Origin: Pseudomonadota bacterium
GTDB taxonomy: Bacteria > Pseudomonadota > Gammaproteobacteria > Burkholderiales > Thiobacillaceae
Direction of reading: 5' to 3'
DNA length: 64,000 bases
NCBI GenBank assembly: GCA_021802555.1
Contig: JAJZRU010000004.1
Coordinates: 62,001-126,000 of the forward strand
In this document: piece after piece, positions 44,997-54,132 of the stretch
Numbering within the stretch: the stretch's first letter is position 1
Layout: every line of letters starts with the position of its first letter
Program-made: the position numbers and the translations under genes
The notes under the pieces: model-generated
The model's database searches: none
What the model was told of the DNA's origin: nothing
What the model saw: the letters and a program-made list of their open reading frames with translations, nothing else

Positions 44997-46796
44997 GTGC
45001 CTGAAACCAGCCTCAAAGCCCTGTTCGGCGAGTTCTTCGCCATCGCCAAGCCCTATTGGAAATCTGCCGAGCGCTACGGCGCCGGGCTGCTGCTCGCGGT
45101 CATCGTCGGCCTGAATCTCTTTCAGGTTTATTTGAGCGTGTTGTTCAACCAATGGAACAACGCGTTCTACAACGCGCTGCAGAACAAGCAGCTCGACGTG
45201 TTCTGGCACCAGCTCCTGGTCTTCTCCGGCCTTGCGGCGGCCTTCATCACCACGGCCGTGTACCAGTATTACCTGAACCAGATGCTGCAAATCCGCTGGC
45301 GCCGCTGGATGACCGACCAGTTCCTGGAACGCTGGATGGACAACCAGGCCTACTACCGCATCCAGCTCAAGGGCCAGAGCTCCGACAACCCGGACCAACG
45401 CATCGCCGACGACGTGCGCCTGTTCATCTCCTACTCCCTGAACTTGGGGCTGGGCCTGCTCAGTTCGGTCGTGACGCTGGTGTCCTTCGTCGCCATCCTG
45501 TGGGGGCTGTCCGGCACCCTCACGGTCGCGGGCTATGCCATCCCCGGCTACATGGTATGGGTGGCGCTGGTCTATGCCGTGGTAGGCAGCTATCTGGTGC
45601 AGTTCTTCGGCAAGCCGCTCATCCGCCTCAATTTCGACCAGCAGCGCTACGAGGCCGATTTCCGCTTTTCCATGGCGCGCCTGCGCGAGAATACCGAAGC
45701 CGTGGCTTTCTATGGCGGCGAGAAGGACGAGACCGGGCATTTCCGCGAGCGTTTCGCGCACGTGTTCGCGAACTGGTGGGCCATCATGAAGCGGCAGAAA
45801 ACCCTCATCTGGTTCCAGTCGGGCTACAACCAGTTGGCCATCATCTTCCCCGTGCTGGCGGCCGCGCCGCGCTATTTCTCCGGCGCCATCCAGCTGGGCG
45901 GGCTCATGCAGACCGCCTCCGCCTTCGGCCAGGTGCAGGGGGCCATGAGCTGGTTCGTGGGGGCTTACACCGAGTTTGCCGAATGGCGCGCCACCGTGCA
46001 GCGGCTGAGCCAGTTCCGCAAGGCGCTCGCGCTGGCCGGCACGGAAGGCGGCGAACTGAAATTCGGCAACGCCGCGGCGGCGGAACTCACGGCCGACATC
46101 GCCGAAGTGCGTCTGCCCGACGGCGCGCTGCTGCATCCCGCCCTGAGCCTGGCCCTGGCGCCGGGTGAGCGGGTGCTGCTCACCGGGCCCTCGGGCGCCG
46201 GCAAGAGCACCTTGCTGCGCGTGCTCGCCGGCATCTGGCCCTATGCGCGCGGCAGCATCCACATCCCAGCCGGCACGCGCACGCTGTTCCTGCCGCAAAA
46301 GCCCTATTTGCCCGTGGGCAGCCTGAAGGACGTGCTCATCTATCCCGAGCGCGAACGGGCTTTCGACGAAGCGGAATTGCGCGCCGCGCTCACCGACTGC
46401 GGCCTGGGCGAACTCGCCCCGCGCCTGCACGAGACCGCCCCCTGGCATTTGCAGCTCTCGCTGGGCGAGCAGCAGCGCCTGGCTTTCGCGCGCGCCTTGC
46501 TGCTCAGACCGGACTGGCTGTTTCTCGACGAGGCCAGCTCGGCCCTGGACGAAGCCGCCGAGGCGCAGCTCTACGGCCTGCTGTCCGCGCGCCTGGTGCA
46601 CAGCGGCATGCTCAGCGTGGGTCATCGCTCCAGCCTGGCGGCGCTGCACGGGCGCAGCCTGACCCTGGCCGCGCTGCATGGGCAGGCCCACGAATCCGCC
46701 GTGCCGCACGCGGTTCAGCCGCTGCCGCATGCCGACGCCGTCGCCGGCGCCTATCAACCGGCGCCGGCATTCTCGCCGCTCTCCGACAAGGCCTGA
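44997..46796 (+). CDS. ABC exporter with SbmA/BacA-like membrane domain (fused ATPase)
   Basis: A 599-residue half-transporter. The membrane part includes FFAIAKPYWKSAERYGAGLL, helices around LLLAVIVGLNLFQVYLSVLF and YYLNQMLQIRWRRWMTDQFL, typical of the SbmA/BacA/YddA and ABCD-type family, which imports or exports peptides or lipid-like molecules. The ATPase domain has Walker A (TGPSGAGKSTLLRVLAGIWP), signature LSLGEQQRLAFARALLL and Walker B DWLFLDEASSALDE. The start is GTG. It is convergent with the sucrose synthase gene 5 bases away. Confidence 0.9.
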   Translation: MPETSLKALFGEFFAIAKPYWKSAERYGAGLLLAVIVGLNLFQVYLSVLFNQWNNAFYNALQNKQLDVFWHQLLVFSGLAAAFITTAVYQYYLNQMLQIRWRRWMTDQFLERWMDNQAYYRIQLKGQSSDNPDQRIADDVRLFISYSLNLGLGLLSSVVTLVSFVAILWGLSGTLTVAGYAIPGYMVWVALVYAVVGSYLVQFFGKPLIRLNFDQQRYEADFRFSMARLRENTEAVAFYGGEKDETGHFRERFAHVFANWWAIMKRQKTLIWFQSGYNQLAIIFPVLAAAPRYFSGAIQLGGLMQTASAFGQVQGAMSWFVGAYTEFAEWRATVQRLSQFRKALALAGTEGGELKFGNAAAAELTADIAEVRLPDGALLHPALSLALAPGERVLLTGPSGAGKSTLLRVLAGIWPYARGSIHIPAGTRTLFLPQKPYLPVGSLKDVLIYPERERAFDEAELRAALTDCGLGELAPRLHETAPWHLQLSLGEQQRLAFARALLLRPDWLFLDEASSALDEAAEAQLYGLLSARLVHSGMLSVGHRSSLAALHGRSLTLAALHGQAHESAVPHAVQPLPHADAVAGAYQPAPAFSPLSDKA

Positions 46797-46801
46797 TCCC
46801 G

Positions 46802-49180
46802 TCAGGCCGCGGGCACGGCCTGCGCGAGCGGGCGGTAGAGCAAATGGTAGAACATGTCCAGGTAGCGCTGGGTCTCCTCGCGCTCCAGATTGTTGACGAA
46901 CTTCCAGAAGCCGTAGATGCGCGCCAGCGTCATCATGCGTTCGGCATAGCGCTGCCAGGTGTAGCGGCTCTGCACGCGTGCAACGGCGCCTTGCGATATG
47001 GCCTGCCACACCCCTGGGTCGTGCTCGCAGCGCTGCAGAAACCCGCTGATCTGCGCGGCGGCGGCGGCCCCGTCATTGGGGTCGATATGGAACCCCGATT
47101 CGCCGGGGCGGATGATTTCCAGCGGCCCGCCGTAGCAGGTGGCGAATACCGGCAGGCCGGACGCCATGGCCTCGATGACGGTGAGGCCGAAGGCCTCGAA
47201 CAGCGCCGGCTGCACGAACACCCCGCGGCCGTCGGCGATGGTGCGATAAAGCTCCCCCGCCAACTGCTTGTCCAGGCGCCCGCCGATCCAACGGGCACAA
47301 CCGTCCAGTCCGTGGCGGTCGAAAATTTCGTGCATGCGGCCGATTTCCGCCCGCTCCTCCGCGTCGCTCGACGCCGCTGCGTCGATATAGCCGCCGACGA
47401 TCAGCAGCTGCGCCTGTGCGCGCAGCCGCGCATGGCTGCCGTACCACTCCGCCAGGCCCGTCAGATTCTTGATGCGGTCCAGCCGCGCCAGCGTGAAGAT
47501 AATGGGCCGCCCGAGATCCAGCGGCCCGCCGCGCAAGGAATAGGCGCCGGCCTCGTCGCCCAGCAGATGTCTTATCTCCTCCTGCAGATGCGGCAGCCGG
47601 CGATCCTTTGCGCCGCAGGGAAAATAAATCTCGGCATCCGCCCCGGGCGACACGATGTTGAATTTCGGATCATAGACATCGATGCCGTGCGTCACGCGAT
47701 ACAGCCCCGGCAGGCTGTAGGCTCCGTAGCTTTCATACTGGCCGATCACCTCGCGCGTGCCGGCGATCTCCTGGTAAGTGCTGGTGATGATGAAATCCGC
47801 GCTGTTCATGCTGATGAGGTCGGCGGTGTACTGGCAGGCGAAGTGATAGCGCTCGTCCATGTCCTTCCAGTACAAATCCGAATAGAGATACTTGGTCTTC
47901 TCCAGGGCGTGCGCGATGTTGCACTGGGTGATTTTCAGCTCGCGGCTCAGCAGGCTGGCCACCAGGTTGCCGTCGGAATAGTTGCCGACGATGAGATCAG
48001 GCAAGCCGCCCAGGCCGGCCATCGCCTCGCGCTTCACCTCGGCCGCATAGCTTTCCAGATAGGGCCAGATTTCGAAGCGCGAAATCCATTGCGGCACGAT
48101 GTCGCCGTCGGCCTTGCGGAAAGGCACGCGCAGGATGTAGCTGTTGCCCGTGCCCCAGATCTTTTCCAGCACCTGGTCGCAGCGCGTACCGTCCGCCTCG
48201 GGGATGAGCCGGGTGGCGACGACGATCTTGGGGCAGACGTCCACGCCTTGGCTTTGCAGGCGCTCGCGCATCTCTTTTTCCAGCGCACGCACCTGGTCGA
48301 GGATATATACGACCTGCCCGCCGGTGTCGGGACGGCCGAGCACATTCTCCTGGCCGAAATAGCCATGCGGCGACAGGATGAGCAGGCGCGAGATCATGGG
48401 GATGCGCGCCAGGAAAGCCTCCAGGGCCTCGGCCGAGGGCGCCTCCAGAACGTCCAGCAGCAGCCCCAGGGTATCCAGGCAGCGCCCGGCGGTATCGCCC
48501 CAGCCGGGCGCCAGACCCAAGGGCTGAAGCAGCGGCGCGCAGACCTCCCAGGGCGTCTGCGCCTCCAAGGCCTCCAGGCGCGCGCTGGCCTGCTGCAGGG
48601 CGCGCCGCAGGGCGGCGGCATCGGCGAAGCCGGCATATACGAGCAGGGGCTGGCCTTCCAGGGCGTGCACGCTCAGGAAGCGCAGCAGCTTGTGCTCCAG
48701 AATTTCCGGACGGGCGATGAGGCGGCCGGCCAACTGGCGATTGAGGAACAGCACGCCCTGGCCGATGGAGCGCACCTCGGTCATGCGCGGAAAGCCGCGG
48801 TTGAAAGGCGCGAAATCGACTTCGAGCACGGCTTCATTCGTCTGTCCGACGAGCGCTTCCTTGACCGCCAGGAATTCGCCGACGGATTCCATGTCCACTT
48901 CCAAGTGCTCGACATGGGCACGGTAATGCTGCCAGGCGGCGACCCCGTGGCGCACGGCGAAATGGCAGGCGCCATCCTGCACGACGGCTTCCTGCAAGAG
49001 TTTGATCCAGGTGCCCAGGGCGCGCTCGCCGGGCCCCAGTTCGGCGCTCGCGGCCAGCCAAAGGGCACGCAGGTCGCTCTGCAGCAGAAGCGCCCGGCCC
49101 ACCTGGCGGCAGCGATAAAGCCAGTCGTGCCAAATGCGCGGATGCTGTTGGATGTAGGATTTCAGCTCATCGCAATTCAT
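46802..49180 (-). CDS. Sucrose synthase
   Basis: Reversibly makes sucrose from a nucleotide-glucose and fructose. The 792-residue protein has normal length for this family; the N-terminal regulatory part is followed by a GT4 glycosyltransferase domain with ILSPHGYFGQENVLGRPDTG near residue 270, the NIAHALEKTKY block, and the FVQPALFEAFGLTVIEAMAS nucleotide-sugar site. The start at 49180 is preferred over upstream in-frame codons. It lies 21 bases after the SPS gene, completing an operon with fructokinase and SPS. Direction in vivo (synthesis or cleavage) is not decided by sequence. Confidence 0.95.
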   Translation of the reverse strand: MNCDELKSYIQQHPRIWHDWLYRCRQVGRALLLQSDLRALWLAASAELGPGERALGTWIKLLQEAVVQDGACHFAVRHGVAAWQHYRAHVEHLEVDMESVGEFLAVKEALVGQTNEAVLEVDFAPFNRGFPRMTEVRSIGQGVLFLNRQLAGRLIARPEILEHKLLRFLSVHALEGQPLLVYAGFADAAALRRALQQASARLEALEAQTPWEVCAPLLQPLGLAPGWGDTAGRCLDTLGLLLDVLEAPSAEALEAFLARIPMISRLLILSPHGYFGQENVLGRPDTGGQVVYILDQVRALEKEMRERLQSQGVDVCPKIVVATRLIPEADGTRCDQVLEKIWGTGNSYILRVPFRKADGDIVPQWISRFEIWPYLESYAAEVKREAMAGLGGLPDLIVGNYSDGNLVASLLSRELKITQCNIAHALEKTKYLYSDLYWKDMDERYHFACQYTADLISMNSADFIITSTYQEIAGTREVIGQYESYGAYSLPGLYRVTHGIDVYDPKFNIVSPGADAEIYFPCGAKDRRLPHLQEEIRHLLGDEAGAYSLRGGPLDLGRPIIFTLARLDRIKNLTGLAEWYGSHARLRAQAQLLIVGGYIDAAASSDAEERAEIGRMHEIFDRHGLDGCARWIGGRLDKQLAGELYRTIADGRGVFVQPALFEAFGLTVIEAMASGLPVFATCYGGPLEIIRPGESGFHIDPNDGAAAAAQISGFLQRCEHDPGVWQAISQGAVARVQSRYTWQRYAERMMTLARIYGFWKFVNNLEREETQRYLDMFYHLLYRPLAQAVPAA

Positions 49181-49201
49181 GGCAAGGCTCCGGCGCAATA
49201 A

Positions 49202-51382
49202 TCAGGGAACGCAAGCTTTCAACCCCGCGGCGGTGGGCGCCGCGACGGCGGACGCAAACCCCGGAAAGCCGTAATGGCGTACGCCTTCCAGGATGCCCGC
49301 CGCGTGATGGGCGCGTGCCATGTAGACACGCTCATGGCCGGCCAGATCGGCGATCTCTTCGCTGTGGTTGCCCACCACCACCGCGAGGGTATCGCCCACC
49401 AGCATCTCGCGGTCGTTGCCGGAATCTCCCGCCACCAGGATGCGCTCCAGCGGCAGGCCCCAGCGGTAGGCCAGATAGCGGATGGCCTGCCCCTTGGAGG
49501 CGCGCACCGGCAGCACGTCCAGAAAAATACGCTGCGAGTGGATGAGGCGCGCATAAAGCCGGTGGCGCGACAGTTCGGCGCGGATTTCGCGCAGATCGGG
49601 CGCGTGATCGCTCTCCAGATAATAGCTCAGCTTGAATTCGCGCTGGTTCTCCGCCGGCTGCAGGCACAGCCCCGGCAGGTGATCCAGCAGCTGCTGCACT
49701 TCCGCGCGGCGCCAGCGATAGCGGATGTGGCTGGCCCAGCCCAGATCCTGCTTCAGCGTGCGCCCGTAATGGATCTCCGAACCCACCGAGCTGATGAGGA
49801 TGTCGGGGCGCCTGACCTTCCACTGGCGCAGGATCTTGAGGGTGGTTTCCAGGCTGCGCCCGGTCGCCACCGCAAAGCCCATCTGGCGATGGGCCTCCAG
49901 CCAGGCCATGAGTTCGCGCAGGCTGGCGGCATCCCCCAACAGGGTATTGTCGATATCGGATACCAGCAGGGACGCCACGAGCGGAAGATCGACTCCTTGG
50001 GTGAAGGCCACTTGCTCGCGCCGCAAGCGTTTGCGATGCCGGCGCAACAGGATGTCCGTCTGCCTGAGATATTTGTCCACGTGCGCCTGCCAGGTGTAAT
50101 GGCGCCGCACCCCTGCCCGCCCGCTGCGCACCCAGCCCTGCCAGCGGCGGCGATCGGTCAGGGCGTCCAGCAGGGCAGCCGAAATTTCCGCCGTATTCAG
50201 GGGATCGACCAACAGGCCGTTGCGGCAGTTGGCGACGATGTCCTGGGGGCCGCCGTCATGAGTGGCGATGATGGGCAACCCGCTGGCCGCCGCCTCGATC
50301 AGCGTCAGGCCGAAAGGCTCCGTCAAGGCGACGTTCACGAACACCCCGCCGCTGCGGGCCGCGGCCCGATAGTAGTCGGCCACTTCGCTTTGCTCATGAT
50401 GCTTGGGCAGAGCCATGCTGCCGTACAAATCGTGCCGATCCAGCGCCAGCAGCAACTGCGTATAAATCTCCTTTTGCTCCTCCGGCAGAGCGCTGATGTC
50501 GTCGCGATTGCCGCACACGATCGCCAGATTGGCGCGCGCTCGCAAAGCCGGGCTTGCCGCATAGGCCTCCACCAGGCGGATCAGATTCTTGCGCGCGTCC
50601 GGGCGCGCAATGGCCAATATCATGGGTTTGCCCGGATCGCGCAGGAACGGCGCTACGGCGTTGCGCACCGATCGCCCCTGCCAGCCGACGCCCGGCGGGC
50701 TGAAGCGGCTCGTGTCGGTGCCGGGCGGAATGACGACAAACGCGCCCTCGGGGAAATTGTCGTACAGGCCCCACTGGCGGGAAATCTCCTGGCGCGTGCT
50801 GGTGACGATGAGGTCCGCCTCGCGCAGCACCTCTTCTTCCGCCGCAAAGCGGCGCGGAAACTGGTAGAGATGATCTATGCGGCCCGCCTTGCGGCCGGCG
50901 TCCAGCAGGCGCCGGCGCTTGCAGCGCCCGAGCGAATGGCCGGTGTGGATCAGGGGCAGCCCGGTGAGGTGGGAAAGCTGCACGCCGACATAGCCCGCAT
51001 CCGCATAGTGGCCATGGATGACGTCGGGCAGGCGCTGCTGCTGCCGCAGGTAATGCAGCACACGATCGACCGCATGGTCGAGATGCGGCCACAGGGCCTC
51101 CTTGCGCAAATAGCGCTGCGGCCCGAAGGGAAGGCGCACGATGCGCACCTTGTCGCTCAGCCGCTCTTCCTCGCGCGCATAGTCTTCCGCCAGCGCCGGA
51201 TCGATCACCTGGCGCGTCACCAGATCGACGCGGCCGACGTCGTCCTGCTCGCCCAGCGCGCGCGCGAGATCCAGCACATAGGTGACCTGCCCGCCGGTAT
51301 CCTCGTCGCGCCCCAATTCGACTGCGGTGCCGCGTATCAAGCCGTGCAGGCTCAAGAGAAGGATATAGCGGCCTTCACTCAT
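49202..51382 (-). CDS. Sucrose-phosphate synthase with C-terminal phosphatase-like domain
   Basis: Makes sucrose-6-phosphate from a nucleotide-glucose and fructose-6-phosphate. The 726-residue protein has an N-terminal GT4 domain (LLSLHGLIRGTAVELGRDED, then THDGGPQDIVANCRNGLLVD) and a C-terminal HAD domain of the sucrose-phosphatase type (SDIDNTLLGD; AVATGRSLETTLKIL; GDSGNDREML), so both steps may be in one protein, although the phosphatase activity of such domains varies. The ATG at 51382 overlaps the fructokinase stop by 8 bases. Confidence 0.95.
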   Translation of the reverse strand: MSEGRYILLLSLHGLIRGTAVELGRDEDTGGQVTYVLDLARALGEQDDVGRVDLVTRQVIDPALAEDYAREEERLSDKVRIVRLPFGPQRYLRKEALWPHLDHAVDRVLHYLRQQQRLPDVIHGHYADAGYVGVQLSHLTGLPLIHTGHSLGRCKRRRLLDAGRKAGRIDHLYQFPRRFAAEEEVLREADLIVTSTRQEISRQWGLYDNFPEGAFVVIPPGTDTSRFSPPGVGWQGRSVRNAVAPFLRDPGKPMILAIARPDARKNLIRLVEAYAASPALRARANLAIVCGNRDDISALPEEQKEIYTQLLLALDRHDLYGSMALPKHHEQSEVADYYRAAARSGGVFVNVALTEPFGLTLIEAAASGLPIIATHDGGPQDIVANCRNGLLVDPLNTAEISAALLDALTDRRRWQGWVRSGRAGVRRHYTWQAHVDKYLRQTDILLRRHRKRLRREQVAFTQGVDLPLVASLLVSDIDNTLLGDAASLRELMAWLEAHRQMGFAVATGRSLETTLKILRQWKVRRPDILISSVGSEIHYGRTLKQDLGWASHIRYRWRRAEVQQLLDHLPGLCLQPAENQREFKLSYYLESDHAPDLREIRAELSRHRLYARLIHSQRIFLDVLPVRASKGQAIRYLAYRWGLPLERILVAGDSGNDREMLVGDTLAVVVGNHSEEIADLAGHERVYMARAHHAAGILEGVRHYGFPGFASAVAAPTAAGLKACVP

Positions 51383-52307
51383 GGCTCTCCTCCCCCCATT
51401 CCCGCAGGGTTTCCCGATAGATGCCATGGTCCTGGGGCACCGCCCCGCGCACGCGCAGCATGCGCCGCGCGAAGCGGTCGGCGCGCGCCAGCATCACCGG
51501 CAGGCGCCAGCCTTCCAGCAGGCCGTGGATGGCAACGGCGGCAAAGGCGTCGCCCGCCCCCACGCTGTCGACCAGCGGTTCATCGAGAGGCGCGCCCGGC
51601 AGATCGAACACCTGGCCGTCCAGCGTCGCCGCCTGGGCGCCCTGTGCGCCGCGGGTCAGCAGCAGCATGCGCAGATCGTAGCGCTTCAGCAGACGATAGC
51701 TGACCGCCTCCGGGGAGCCGGCAAGCTTCAGCCAGTCGCGCAGCACTTCCAGTTCGTGCAGATTCAGCTTCACCACCTGCGCATGGCGCAGCAGCCACTC
51801 CACGATGCTGCGCTCGTACCAGGGCGCACGCAGGTTCACGTCCATGAATTTGAGCCCCGGGCTCAGGCGCAGCACCCCCTGCAAGGCGCGCCGCGTCGTC
51901 GGCCCGCGCGCCGCCAGGCTGCCGAAGTAGACCGCCCGCGGATGCGCCGACAGCGCGGTGAGCCGCGCCAGCCCGGCGTGGATATGGTCGTAAGCCTGGT
52001 CGGGAAGGATATCGAAGACGGGCTCGCCGGGTTCCAGGTTGACCATGACTTGCCCGGTGGGATGACGCGGATCGAGCTGCAGGCCGCGTACTTCCATGCC
52101 GAACTGGTTGCAGGCCTCCAGCACCGGAGCCAGGCGCTGATCGCGCCCCACGCGGCTGATGAGCAAGGCGCCGCTGCCGAAGCCGGCCAGGTGGCGAGCC
52201 ACGTTGAACGGCGCGCCGCCAAGAACTTCCGCATCGGGAAAGATGTCGTATAGCACCTCGCCGAAGACGAGCACCGAGTTGTGCAAAGCCGCAGACTGTT
52301 GGTTCAT
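51375..52307 (-). CDS. Fructokinase (PfkB family)
   Basis: A 310-residue ribokinase-type sugar kinase. It has GEVLYDIFPDAEVLGGAPFN near the start, with GGAPFNVARHLAGFG as first motif, and DSVGAGDAFAAVAIHGLLEG, the C-terminal catalytic signature. With SPS and sucrose synthase it makes a sucrose module as described in methylotrophs and Nitrosomonas, in which the kinase recycles fructose. It is the first gene of the operon; a gene-free region with an inverted repeat lies upstream. Confidence 0.92.
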   Translation of the reverse strand: MNQQSAALHNSVLVFGEVLYDIFPDAEVLGGAPFNVARHLAGFGSGALLISRVGRDQRLAPVLEACNQFGMEVRGLQLDPRHPTGQVMVNLEPGEPVFDILPDQAYDHIHAGLARLTALSAHPRAVYFGSLAARGPTTRRALQGVLRLSPGLKFMDVNLRAPWYERSIVEWLLRHAQVVKLNLHELEVLRDWLKLAGSPEAVSYRLLKRYDLRMLLLTRGAQGAQAATLDGQVFDLPGAPLDEPLVDSVGAGDAFAAVAIHGLLEGWRLPVMLARADRFARRMLRVRGAVPQDHGIYRETLREWGEESHE

Positions 52308-52425
52308 TGCCTATGCCCCGAGGCCCGCGCGAGCGGACGATCGGCGATCTGAAAGGATAGGTGCTGCAGCGGTCCTCGGCCCGAAGGCCGGCGAAACAGG
52401 CTCAACTGCGCCCGCAGCAGTGGGT

Positions 52426-52516
52426 TTATTGATCCGGCATTATTGGACTTGGAAATGTACGGCGACACAAAAGCATGCGTGTCTCGATTTTCAGCAAGGA
52501 AAGGCCGGATCAATAA
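52426..52516. repeat. 91-bp element bounded by 13-bp perfect inverted repeats
   Basis: TTATTGATCCGGC at 52426-52438 and GCCGGATCAATAA at 52504-52516 are perfect inverted copies. The inner 65 bases have no ORF. It is either a miniature mobile element or a long hairpin in the leader of the sucrose operon. Confidence 0.55.
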
Positions 52517-52762
52517 CATTCAACCTCGGCTGGTTCGAGGCGGCCCAGTGGCCGTATTCAACGCCTCTACCGCACCAGGGTCGTTTCAAGTTTATAGGTG
52601 CGCCCCAATAATCTGATTTTCAAAGGTGACAGAAACCTTGCGCGCAAAGTTCCCGCCTCCGATGCGCGCCCTCCGTCGGCGCGGCCGCCATACCGCTCCG
52701 GCCCGGGCCGGGACCGATCACAGCGATTGACGAATATTGGTCATCTTAATCCCATCATGTGT

Positions 52763-52788
52763 GTAAGAAAACCGCTGCCTCGTTCGAC
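52763..52788 (+). promoter_or_regulatory. Candidate ECF-sigma promoter of the bufferin cluster
   Basis: GTAAGA and CGAC are separated by 16 bases, close to GTAACC-N16-CGAA, the motif of the ECF factor SigF that drives the Caulobacter bufferin operons. Predicted start is near 52795, 82 bases before the bufA-like ATG. The matches are imperfect (G for C, C for A in the final positions). Confidence 0.4.
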
Positions 52789-52876
52789 CAAGCTTCACAG
52801 GGCACAATGGAGCCGACAATATTGCGAGACTCGCACGCCAGCCGGCCGACTCCAACAAACCACAGGAGATCAACAC

Positions 52877-53221
52877 ATGGACAAACGCCGACTCATCGCC
52901 GCGACTTCGGTCTCGCTGCTCGCGTTGGGCATCCTCGCCGCCCCGCCTGCCAGCCGCGCCGCCGCGCTGGAAAAATGCTTCGGCGCCGCCAAGGCCGGAG
53001 AGAACGCCTGTGCCGGCGTGCACCATTGCGCCGCGCTTTCGGATCTGCACGGCTGCAAAGGCTCCAGCAAGGTGAATTACGATCCGGCCGACTTTCGGCT
53101 CGTGCCCGACAGCACCTGCGCGAAACTGGGCGGCCTGGACGAGCAGCAGGCCAAAGCCCTGCTCAAGCATCCGCGCGCAGTGCATGCCTTCGAAGCGCAA
53201 ATGCAAAAGCGCAATTCCTGA
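52877..53221 (+). CDS. Bufferin-type RiPP precursor (DUF2282-like), five cysteines
   Basis: The 114-residue product has a Sec signal (residues 1-30, cleavage after SRAAA) and a mature part of the DUF2282 type: LEKCFGAAKAGENACAG, a HHC motif and FRLVPDSTCAKLGG. Cysteines sit at residues 34, 45, 51, 60 and 81. DUF2282 precursors usually have four; the Cys60 in LHGCKGSSK is in an extra segment of about ten residues. A charged tail of about 28 residues after Gly86 is also longer than usual. Such proteins are exported, their Cys are converted to 5-thiooxazoles by the MNIO partner and they bind copper. Adjacent genes encode exactly the expected enzymes. Start follows AGGAGA. Confidence 0.85.
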   Translation: MDKRRLIAATSVSLLALGILAAPPASRAAALEKCFGAAKAGENACAGVHHCAALSDLHGCKGSSKVNYDPADFRLVPDSTCAKLGGLDEQQAKALLKHPRAVHAFEAQMQKRNS

Positions 53222-53250
53222 ACCAGCCCGCCGCCGACCCTCGACTGCTC

Positions 53251-54132
53251 ATGCCAGCCCCCCCTCTCCTCCACGGCATCGGCCTGCGCCAGCCGCACTA
53301 CCGGGAATTCCGCGCCCTGCGCCCTCCCCTGGGCTTCGTCGAAGTGCATTCGGAGAATTTCTTCAATCCACATGACGCGGCATCGCAAGTGCTCGCCGCC
53401 GTGCGCAAGGATTATCCCGTGAGCCTGCACGGCGTCGGCCTGGCGCTGGGCTCGGCCTGCGGGCTGGACGAGCATCACGTGCGCCAGCTCGCCGAGCTGG
53501 TTGCACGCATCGATCCGGTGCGCATCTCGGACCATGCCTGCTTCGCACGCGCGCCCTGGGGGCAGCGCGGCATCGTGCATGCCGGCGATCTTCTGCCCAT
53601 CGCCTACACGCACGCCTCGCTGGACATCCTGTGCGCCAACGTCGAACGCGTACAGGATCGCCTGGGGCGCCCGTTGCTGGTGGAAAATCTGAGCGCCTAT
53701 CTGGATTTTCCCGAGCGCGATTTCAGCGAGCCGCAGTTTTTCGCCGAACTGGGGCGGCGCAGCGGCTGCGGCCTGCTGCTGGACGTCAACAATCTCTACG
53801 TCAATGCGCTGAACGCCGCCGAGCCCGACCCGCTGCAAGCGGTGTGCGGCTGGATTTCCGAACTCGCGCGCGAAGCGCCGCCCGGCCTGGTGGGCGAAAT
53901 CCACCTCGCGGGCTTCAGCGAGCAGCAAGGGCTCATCATCGACGACCATTCCCGCCTCGTCGCGGAGGCTGTCTGGCAAGCCTATGTCCATGCGCTCGAC
54001 TGCCTGGGCCCGGTGTCCACCCTGATCGAGTGGGACGAGCATCTGCCCACCCTGTCCGTGCTGCTGGGCCAGGCCGAGCGTGCCGGTGCGCTGTGTGCCG
54101 CACGTTGCGAGACTGCGCAGGCCGCATCATGA
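53251..54132 (+). CDS. DUF692 multinuclear non-heme iron oxidase (MNIO, BufB type)
   Basis: A 293-residue TIM-barrel enzyme of the DUF692 family that modifies cysteines in RiPP precursors with O2. Conserved metal- and site-residue blocks are visible: VEVHSENFF, SLHGVGLALGS, SDHACFA, LLVENLSAYL, LLDVNNLYVNA, GEIHLAGFSE, IDDHSRLV and EWDEHLP. It follows the precursor gene by 29 bases and overlaps the next gene by 4 bases (ATGA). Within MNIOs it is closest by layout to BufB, because it is paired with DUF2282 and DUF2063 genes. Confidence 0.92.
   Translation: MPAPPLLHGIGLRQPHYREFRALRPPLGFVEVHSENFFNPHDAASQVLAAVRKDYPVSLHGVGLALGSACGLDEHHVRQLAELVARIDPVRISDHACFARAPWGQRGIVHAGDLLPIAYTHASLDILCANVERVQDRLGRPLLVENLSAYLDFPERDFSEPQFFAELGRRSGCGLLLDVNNLYVNALNAAEPDPLQAVCGWISELAREAPPGLVGEIHLAGFSEQQGLIIDDHSRLVAEAVWQAYVHALDCLGPVSTLIEWDEHLPTLSVLLGQAERAGALCAARCETAQAAS

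Larger units (their letters stand above)
52308..52876. other. Divergent intergenic region between sucrose operon and bufferin operon
   Basis: No gene is supported. It holds two noted structures: the 13-base perfect inverted repeat at 52426-52438 / 52504-52516 and the ECF-like promoter at 52763-52788. The sucrose promoter should lie in the first part but I cannot identify it with confidence. Confidence 0.6.

Noticed and set aside
52304-52519. 71-codon minus-strand frame upstream of fructokinase
   Set aside because: It runs through the inverted repeat and overlaps the fructokinase start, without a ribosome site or recognised sequence.
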